The position numbers and the translations under genes are program-made. A DNA stretch of 13,062 nt from Rickettsiales bacterium (GTDB lineage: Bacteria; Pseudomonadota; Alphaproteobacteria; Rickettsiales; UBA1997): positions 1 to 13,062 of the forward strand of contig JAITAR010000086.1 in NCBI GenBank assembly GCA_031284025.1, given 5' to 3'. Every line of letters starts with the position of its first letter. Position 1 is the first letter of the stretch. This document shows positions 7,823 to 13,062 of the stretch, one piece after another. The notes beneath the pieces are model-generated. The model did no database searches and was not told the origin of the DNA. It saw nothing but the letters and a program-made list of their open reading frames with translations.

Positions 7823-7835
7823 GCTAATCTGACAA

Positions 7836-7930
7836 AACCTAGCCTTTGCCGTTGGGCAACGTATCGGCTATGGCTACTGCGACAGTAGGTAAACACCTGT
7901 CAGGATCCATCATCGATACTCAGCCTAGCC
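7836..7930. other. structured intergenic stretch with several hairpins, no gene recognised
   Basis: Three inverted repeats are packed together here. TAGCC (7840-7844) pairs with GGCTA (7866-7870) around TTGCC/GGCAA (7846-7850/7855-7859). CTACTG (7874-7879) pairs with CAGTAG (7883-7888) across a CGA loop. GACAG (7881-7885) pairs with CTGTC (7897-7901). The last two overlap and exclude each other. The stretch lies between the acidic-protein gene and tRNA-Ile, both on the minus strand. It could be a small RNA, a decayed gene or a palindromic element. I could not match it to tmRNA, SRP RNA, 6S or RNase P RNA, and each of the short open frames is trivial. Confidence 0.35.
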
Positions 7931-7958
7931 ACATAGTCATAATATTTCCTTTTATTTA

Positions 7959-8927
7959 TTACTTCTCTACTTCTTTATTTTTATCAAGGTAACGCATCAT
8001 TTCACTCATGGCTTTAGTCACATCATCTAATGTTTTATCGAGTTTTTTGACACCTTTTTCTGCCGGGCTTGATTCTTCGTCGTGCGAATCTTCTTTTGTT
8101 TTTTCATCTTCTTCTTTTGTTTTTTTATCTTCTTTTTTTGTTTTTTTATCTGATTCTTCCTTTGAAGGCTCACTATCTTCCGATGGAGTTTCTTCTTTTT
8201 CATTATCAAATAAACTCTTGAAAGCACTGCCAAAACCTTTAACGAATCCCTTAGCAAATCCGACCACCTTATTGTCACTGCTAAACTCCTTATCCTTAGC
8301 ACCAGTTACCCCGGCAGCTATAGCTCCAGCTATCGGTGCCACTCCAAAGTGACATATTTTTTCAACAATAGACGTAACACCTTTAACTATTATCAGCTGA
8401 GGTGCTATTATAGATGCAAATGGAAGAACTACATCGGCGACTAGGTTAAATTTTTTAAAAGCATTTTCGGTGTATTCAACTACCGTTTTAGCCACTCTGA
8501 TGGAATCCTCTTTGATTTTGCAATTATCAATTTTGTTCTCTATAGCTCGTTTCCTCAATTCCTTTTTTAGCTCTTCCTTTTTGGGAACTTCTAACTGCGC
8601 CCTATTTTTTTTCTTCTTTTTTTCTTCCTCTTCCTCCTCGTCCTCTCCTTCTTTTCCTTCCTCCTTTTCCTCTTCCTCTTCCTCTTCCTCCTCTTCCTCC
8701 TCTTCCTTCTCATTTTTCTTCTTTTTTTCCTCTGATAATTTTTTCGAAGTTTTATCAGTCACTTTGGTTGGCGATTTATCTTTTTTGCCATGTTGCTCAA
8801 ATTCATTTTTGCGCATTTCTAAAAATTCTCTTTTAATTTTTTCGTTATCCTCTCGTTCCTGTTCAAATATCCTTAGTATATTTTGGATATTTTTTAACAA
8901 ACGTTCTTTTTCTTTTTGATTATCCAT
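7959..8927 (-). CDS. Lys/Glu-rich low-complexity protein with a hydrophobic central segment, unknown function
   Basis: I do not recognise this 322-residue protein. Its parts are: a charged, probably coiled-coil N-terminus (1-48); a Lys- then Glu-rich region (60-107) with a run of 13 Glu; an ordinary folded-looking stretch (108-160); two hydrophobic segments, VADVVLPFASIIAPQLIIV (163-181) and ICHFGVAPIAGAIAAGVTGA (191-210); a Gly/Phe/Lys amphipathic piece (221-240); an acidic tail with three KKTKEED-like heptads (261-281); and a final short helix. There is no signal peptide, and the Leu-Ile hairpin could insert in a membrane. Coding is supported by a long open frame, reasonable codon use outside the repeats, and an ATG with a candidate promoter at 8976-9004. 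The plus-strand frames opposite it are Ser/Phe mirrors of the repeats. A secreted or host-directed protein is possible but speculative. Confidence 0.7.
   Translation of the reverse strand: MDNQKEKERLLKNIQNILRIFEQEREDNEKIKREFLEMRKNEFEQHGKKDKSPTKVTDKTSKKLSEEKKKKNEKEEEEEEEEEEEEEKEEGKEGEDEEEEEEKKKKKNRAQLEVPKKEELKKELRKRAIENKIDNCKIKEDSIRVAKTVVEYTENAFKKFNLVADVVLPFASIIAPQLIIVKGVTSIVEKICHFGVAPIAGAIAAGVTGAKDKEFSSDNKVVGFAKGFVKGFGSAFKSLFDNEKEETPSEDSEPSKEESDKKTKKEDKKTKEEDEKTKEDSHDEESSPAEKGVKKLDKTLDDVTKAMSEMMRYLDKNKEVEK
8089..8151 (-). repeat. three 21-bp tandem repeats in the acidic protein gene
   Basis: Three contiguous 21-bp units (8089-8109, 8110-8130, 8131-8151) differ at only one or two positions each. 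On the minus strand they encode the heptads around KKTKKED, KKTKEED and EKTKEDS. The unit is a multiple of three, so gain or loss of a copy leaves the frame intact. Confidence 0.85.
8605..8733. repeat. 129-bp pyrimidine/purine tract encoding poly-Glu/Lys
   Basis: On the plus strand 127 of 129 bases are C or T; the exceptions are G at 8640 and A at 8712. It contains repeated TCC/TTC triplets, which are GAG/GAA codons on the coding strand, and T-runs of up to eight. Such mirror-symmetric homopurine tracts can form triplex (H-DNA) and are prone to replication slippage. Confidence 0.85.
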
Positions 8928-8975
8928 TTTTTGCTACAATTACTTTATTGACCAATAGGCGGCCTAATGGAACAC

Positions 8976-9004
8976 AGTGTAAAACATTAAAAAATATTAA
9001 TCAA
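8976..9004 (-). promoter_or_regulatory. putative sigma70 promoter of the acidic protein gene
   Basis: On the minus strand TTGATT (9004-8999) and TACACT (8981-8976) are 17 bp apart, placing a start site roughly 40 bp before the ATG at 8927. Its -35 box is identical to that proposed for tRNA-Ile. No clear Shine-Dalgarno sequence precedes the ATG. Apart from this, the 166-bp gap to leuS is AT-rich and shows only a short inverted repeat at ~9078-9092 (ATCCG/CGGAT), too weak to call a terminator. Confidence 0.4.
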
Positions 9005-9093
9005 TAATTATTTTGAATTAATGATTTTAACCTCTTAATTGCGCTTACATATTCATTTTATTGCAAACAAATCATATCCGAAATCCGGATTCG

Positions 9094-11604
9094 CTAGCAT
9101 AACAGTATGTTAACTATCCTGTTGGGAACAACTATTATTTTTTTTATGATCTTGCCCTCAAGATATTTTTTTATCTTTGGATCATTTTTAGAGAGATTTT
9201 CAATCTCTTTCTCATCCAAATCTCTTTGGATTTCTATTGTGCTCCTTAATTTTCCATTGACCTGGATAGCTATCGTGACAGTACTGTCCTGTAGCAGTTT
9301 CTCATCGTATTGCGGCCAGTTACAGTCATCTATGCCGATTTTCTCCAACAATTCCGAACACAGATGCGGTGCAAAGGGACTAAAGAGCTTGCTAACGGTA
9401 ACGGCCGCGAAAAAGTATGACTGCTTTTCTTCTTCGCCATTCACTTCAATTTTTTCTAGAAAATTTGTAAATTCTCTTATTTTAGCTATAGCTACATTGA
9501 ACTCAAAATTTTCAATGCCATCAGTTACTTCTTTTACAGCACGGTGAGTGGCTCTGACTATTCGATTATCAAAATTAAAATCTAGGCTATACTTTTTATC
9601 CAAATTAGACAACAAACTGTAAAATCTGTTGACATATCTGCAGCAGCCACCTATACCCTCCTCCGTCCATTCTATATCTCTGCTGGCTGGACTATCGGAC
9701 ATCACAAAAACCCTTGCGGAATCCGTACCATAGCTATTGATTACATCTAGTATGTCTATGACATTAGACTTTGATTTACTCATTTTTATAACACCTTTGC
9801 AACTCAATTCCTCACCGGTCAACTTACCATAGTATTTGCCATTATTTTCAATGACATTCCACGGATAATACCACTCTCTGGAGTTTCGACCTCTATAGGC
9901 TCTGTGACACACCATACCCTGGTTGAATAAATTTCTAATGGGCTCATCGATTTTAAAAAAACCGCAGTCTCTCAACGCCTTAGTAAAAAATCTACAGTAG
10001 ATAAGATGCATCGTAGCGTGTTCTACTCCACCTATGTATTGATCAACGGGTAACAGATCTTCACAGAGCTCTGCATTGAACGGTCTGTCTTCGGTCAATT
10101 CTGGGTATCTCAAAAAATACCAGGAAGAATCCACAAAAGTATCCATCGTATCGGTTTCTCTAGTTGCTTGGCCACTACAGTTTGGACAAATCGTGTATTG
10201 CCAGCTGGGATGCTTCTCCAGAGGGTTGCCTTTGCCACTGAATTCCATATCCTTTGGCAAATGCAGAGGTAAATCTTTGTATTCGAGGGGTACCGTTCCA
10301 CATTTTTCACAATATACTATAGGAATAGGACAACCCCAGTACCTCTGCCTAGAAAATCCCCAGTCTCTAAGTCTATAGTTAATTTTTCTCATACCTAGAC
10401 CATACTGTTCTATCTTTTCTATAGCTTTCAGTTTAGCATTGGCTGTGACCAGACCATTCAAAAAATCAGAATTTATAGCAACTCCGTCCTCCTCAAATGG
10501 TAGTTCTCCGCATTCAACTACCTTCCTGATCGGTAAATTATATTTTTTTGCAAAGGCATAGTCTCTCCTATCATGGGCCGGACATCCAAAAATTGCTCCG
10601 CTGCCATAGTCCACCAGAACAAAATTAGCTATGTAGACTGGAAGTTGTAAATTGGCATTAAAGGGGTGTATTACCTCCATTCCTGTGGCTATACCCCTTT
10701 TTTCCATTGTTTCTATAGTTTCCTCATTAACCGGCATTTTTTTGCATTCTTCAATGAAATTGGCTACAGCGGCATCCTTTTCCGATATCTTCTCAGCTAA
10801 ATGGTGGTCTGGAGATATGCCAATGAAACTGGCACCAAATATGGTATCGGGCCTCGTAGTGTACACCGATATTTTGTTACCATAGCTGTCACCTACAATC
10901 CTAAAGTCAATCAGCGCCCCTTCACTTCTCCCAATCCAATTTTTTTGCATCAGCTTTACTTTTTCCGGCCAACCACCAAGTTTTGTGTCTATACATTCCA
11001 AGAGTTCTTCTGCATAGTCAGTTAGTCTAAAAAACCACTGCTTTAGCTTTTTTCTTTCGACGAGAGCACCACTACGACATCCTCTACCATCCACCACCTG
11101 CTCATTGGCCAAAACTGTCTCATCGACGGGATCCCAATTCACAAAACTTTCCTTTTGATAGGCCAATCCCTTCCTAAACAATTCTATAAATAACTCCTGC
11201 TGCTTCCCGTAATAATCCGGGGAACAGGTAGATATGAACCGAGAAAAATCATAGGACAGTCCCAATTTTTTCATACTATCTATAAATGTCTCTATATTTT
11301 TCCTAGTCCAATCTTCCGGATGAAGTTGCCTTTTTATCGCGGCATTCTCTGCCGGTAGACCAAAGGCATCAGCTCCCATAGGATGCAACACATCATATCC
11401 CTGCATCCTTTTGAATCTGGCAAATGCATCGCCTACCACAAAATTCCTCAGATGGCCGGCATGTAGTTCTCCTGATGGATAGGGGAACATCGAAAGTACA
11501 TAGAATTTTTTTCGCTCGCTATTACCGGTGAAACAAGAATTTCCGTTAATTTCCCAAAATTTCTGCCATTTAGTCTCTACAGATTTGAAATCATATGTAG
11601 CCAT
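9094..11604 (-). CDS. leuS: leucyl-tRNA synthetase LeuRS
   Basis: This class Ia synthetase charges tRNA-Leu. Numbered from an ATG at 11634, it shows PYPSGELHAGHLRN with the HIGH-type motif as HAGH (58-61), and the GxDAFGLPAE-like motif as GADAFGLPAE. The CP1 editing domain has TTRPDTIFG (259-267) and GCPAHDRRD (350-358). A zinc-like pair CxxC...CxxC lies at 442/445 and 483/486, then TDTMDTFVDSSWYF, KMSKS (617-621), the anticodon-binding domain and the small C-terminal domain. About 836 residues is normal for bacterial LeuRS. All catalytic and editing signatures are present, so it should be functional. The frame extends to an ATG at 11634, but the family N-terminus fits MATYDFKSVETKWQKFWE at 11604, so I prefer that start; an AGGA lies just before it, rather close. 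It is monocistronic here, apart from possible readthrough into the acidic protein gene. Confidence 0.96.
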   Translation of the reverse strand: MATYDFKSVETKWQKFWEINGNSCFTGNSERKKFYVLSMFPYPSGELHAGHLRNFVVGDAFARFKRMQGYDVLHPMGADAFGLPAENAAIKRQLHPEDWTRKNIETFIDSMKKLGLSYDFSRFISTCSPDYYGKQQELFIELFRKGLAYQKESFVNWDPVDETVLANEQVVDGRGCRSGALVERKKLKQWFFRLTDYAEELLECIDTKLGGWPEKVKLMQKNWIGRSEGALIDFRIVGDSYGNKISVYTTRPDTIFGASFIGISPDHHLAEKISEKDAAVANFIEECKKMPVNEETIETMEKRGIATGMEVIHPFNANLQLPVYIANFVLVDYGSGAIFGCPAHDRRDYAFAKKYNLPIRKVVECGELPFEEDGVAINSDFLNGLVTANAKLKAIEKIEQYGLGMRKINYRLRDWGFSRQRYWGCPIPIVYCEKCGTVPLEYKDLPLHLPKDMEFSGKGNPLEKHPSWQYTICPNCSGQATRETDTMDTFVDSSWYFLRYPELTEDRPFNAELCEDLLPVDQYIGGVEHATMHLIYCRFFTKALRDCGFFKIDEPIRNLFNQGMVCHRAYRGRNSREWYYPWNVIENNGKYYGKLTGEELSCKGVIKMSKSKSNVIDILDVINSYGTDSARVFVMSDSPASRDIEWTEEGIGGCCRYVNRFYSLLSNLDKKYSLDFNFDNRIVRATHRAVKEVTDGIENFEFNVAIAKIREFTNFLEKIEVNGEEEKQSYFFAAVTVSKLFSPFAPHLCSELLEKIGIDDCNWPQYDEKLLQDSTVTIAIQVNGKLRSTIEIQRDLDEKEIENLSKNDPKIKKYLEGKIIKKIIVVPNRIVNILLC

Positions 11605-11730
11605 GGTCCTGTGGATTAGAAATCTATCCAGCATTATGAATTGCTAATCTTTATTTCGCAACCTATACGGAATGTGAACGTCCTCAAAAGAGAAATATTT
11701 TTTCCCCGAAATTGCCATTTGTTTGTTACC

Positions 11731-11753
11731 ATTGGAAAAATCCAAGATTTTTT
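11731..11753 (+). terminator. small hairpin followed by T-run (possible terminator or leader hairpin)
   Basis: TTGGA (11732-11736) pairs with TCCAA (11741-11745) around an AAAA loop and is followed by GATTTTTT. The stem is only five pairs. No plus-strand gene ends nearby, so if real it may be an attenuator or relic upstream of the decayed autotransporter. The rest of the 11635-11858 spacer is AT-rich and shows nothing else I can name. Confidence 0.25.
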
Positions 11754-11858
11754 AAAAATAAAAACTCTTTACATTTAAGAAATATTTAAGTGGATTAATC
11801 TAAATTATTGATTTTAATGCTAAATTAAAATTTTAGAAAAGAAAAAAACTGACAGCCA

Positions 11859-12893
11859 ATGGATAAGTTTTGCCCTTCGACATAGTCTGGCGATTGGGCT
11901 ATTTTCTGTGCGATGGTAGTGGCCGAAGCCGAAACTGTTGAGGTGGATAGTTTTGAGAAGTTGGAAGAAGCCATTGATAACGACAAGATCAATGAGATAA
12001 ATATTCAAACAGGACATAATTTTCACAGATTTAATATTTATTGATCGTAGTAACCTAACTATTTCCGGATCGCAGGGGAAGGTATTCAAGCCAGATGGTA
12101 ATAATGAAAGAGGACTGTTAGTAATTAGCAAAGGTTTACAAGGTATTCAGTTGAAAAATCTGCATTTCACCGGGGCCAATCTGATCTCTAACAACATTAT
12201 GGGTGCGGCTATTTATTTAGATGAAGAAGCAGAAATTACTCTAAAAAATGTCTCATTTAGTAATAACAGAGTCAAAACCTATGGAGGAGCTCTTTTCGCT
12301 GACAATGATGTACAAATAGTATTTAAATGGTCTTTGTTTGATTGGAAGCATCACAGGAAAGACAGACAGTGGAGCTCTGCGTATTTGTGGGGCTCCGAAA
12401 GTGGGCTAGCCATCGTCACCATAGTACAGATTAATCCGGCTGTGCCTACAGAGTTTATAGGAAATAGAGGAGAATCGTCTAAACTATAGAAGCAGTAAAT
12501 TAGCCAATGGAATGAAAGACAATGCCATGGGCTTTACGATAGAAGCTATATTTTAAATTTGACAGTAGACAGTGGTAGCTATCATTTGGTAACTAGCAGT
12601 TTCAATCTAACTATAGCTTTAGAGCTAGACAGATTAAGACCATTCGTCTCTCTGGAAACTAGCTACCTGCTGTCCTATTCTGCACCAGAAATCTCCGCCA
12701 GTTTTACAGAATATGCCAGCTCGGGCAAATTGAAAAGTAAAGGGGTGGAAATAGGCAAACTGTCTGGTTTTGCAACTGTGGGTCTGGGCTATGAATTGGC
12801 TAAAAATATGTTAGTTTCTTTAGTAGCAGCTATCGAAGTGCTAGCGGCTACAGGTCACTTTCCGTTAGTGTTACTATGAGGTATAGCTATTAG
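11859..12893 (+). pseudogene. decayed autotransporter with Pmp-like passenger and beta-barrel remnant
   Basis: Joining frames rebuilds an autotransporter. From the ATG at 11859 there is a stop (TAG 11883-11885), then WAIFCAMVVAEAETVEVDSF, like the end of a signal peptide followed by a mature start. A frameshift at 12001-12012 leads into the open frame to 12489, with NLTISGSQGKVF, LKNVSFSNNRVKTYGGALF and TEFIGNRGE. The FxxN and GGA(L/I) motifs are those of Chlamydia polymorphic membrane protein repeats. Bases ~12326-12406 read better in another frame. Two further shifts follow, before SKLANGMKDNAMGFTIEAIF and at ~12552, before the barrel (NLTVDSGSYHL onward). The barrel matches the left-edge copy until ~12829, where another shift garbles the end; corrected, it finishes near MRYSY at 12893. 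About 345 codons is far short of a complete protein, so internal deletions have also occurred. Confidence 0.85.
12559..12820 (+). repeat. direct repeat of the left-edge autotransporter barrel
   Basis: This segment aligns without gaps to bases ~87-348. Identical blocks include CTGCTGTCCTATTCT, CAGAAATCTC, CCAGCTCGGGCAAATTGAAA and GGCAAACTGTCTGG. Both copies lie on the plus strand about 12.47 kb apart, so they are dispersed direct repeats arising from gene duplication. Confidence 0.85.
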
Positions 12894-13062
12894 AATTAAC
12901 TGCAGTGAAGTAGAGAAAAAAGAAAAATAGCAGCCGTTGAAATAAATGGGAAGGCATTATTTATCGACTCCGCTGGGTAGTAGTGGTTCTGGAATGAAGC
13001 TCTGGGCTCTATGATGCGTGTTCAATATAATTTCAACTCTTCTGTTATATTGATTCTTTACC
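12894..13062. other. non-coding tail of the window
   Basis: No intact gene, RNA or hairpin is evident in the last 169 bases. One frame from 12930 reads through two adjacent stops to MMRVQYNF (13011-13034), which resembles a barrel terminus but is not followed by a stop codon. It may be further autotransporter debris. Confidence 0.3.

Noticed and set aside
7802..7888. Short plus-strand frame of 28 codons beginning MKVPKNQANL
   Set aside because: It is too short, has no ribosome binding site, lies over the hairpins and the tRNA promoter, and matches no family I recognise convincingly.
7890..7935. Resemblance of this stretch to the SRP RNA apical motif (TGTCAGG ... CAGCC)
   Set aside because: The invariant GGAA loop and AGCAG side are not present, and the flanks do not pair into the long SRP hairpin.
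8470..8919. Plus-strand Ser/Phe-rich frame opposite the acidic protein
   Set aside because: Its poly-Ser/poly-Phe runs are the mirror of the GAG/AAA repeats; the minus-strand frame is longer, has a promoter candidate and ordinary segments.
9107..11025. Several plus-strand frames within leuS (for example 9107-9547 and 10076-10378)
   Set aside because: They are antisense to an intact, fully conserved LeuRS and show no recognisable domains.
12930..13034. Possible third autotransporter C-terminus ending MRVQYNF
   Set aside because: Two adjacent in-frame stops interrupt it, no stop follows the aromatic end, and it does not align with the two barrel copies here.
1..13062. CRISPR arrays, insertion sequences, transposases or prophage genes
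   Set aside because: No regularly spaced repeats, transposase motifs, terminal inverted repeats with target duplications, or phage proteins were seen.

Overview
The window comes from an AT-rich bacterial chromosome with short intergenic gaps and overlapping genes. The gene content suggests a host-associated alphaproteobacterium, most likely Rickettsiales-like. The reasons are the style of the LeuRS and of the IleRS C-terminal piece, both of which resemble Rickettsia enzymes as I recall them, a lone tRNA-Ile outside any rRNA operon, LptF/LptG, and decaying autotransporter paralogues. This placement is inference; no rRNA or other marker is present.

Layout. Bases 3-419 are the C-terminal end of an autotransporter beta-barrel that enters from the left. 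A plus-strand fabD follows (583-1524). Converging on it is a tightly packed minus-strand operon (5415 to 1639): a 5'-truncated ileS piece, a GT4 glycosyltransferase, acpS, a TraX-family membrane protein and trmB. The last four overlap one another by 8 to 26 bases. A 67-bp divergent spacer holding a strong palindrome separates this operon from plus-strand lptF-lptG (5483-7698), which share an ATGA overlap. On the minus strand come tRNA-Ile(GAU), a structured spacer, an unrecognised Lys/Glu-rich protein with a hydrophobic core (7959-8927), and leuS (9094-11604). The right end (11859-12893) is a badly decayed autotransporter. Its passenger carries Chlamydia Pmp-like motifs and its barrel is a paralogue of the one at the left edge.

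How the genes fit together. FabD and AcpS act in fatty-acid synthesis: malonyl loading of ACP, and ACP activation. LptF/LptG are the inner-membrane permease of the LPS exporter, and the GT4 enzyme may add sugar to a surface glycan, so an LPS-bearing envelope is implied. TrmB, LeuRS and tRNA-Ile serve translation. The autotransporter family and the acidic protein are the accessory, fast-evolving part. The least ordinary points are the orphan IleRS C-terminus leading an operon, the acidic low-complexity protein with its triplex-prone tract, and the paired autotransporter relics that bracket the window as direct repeats.
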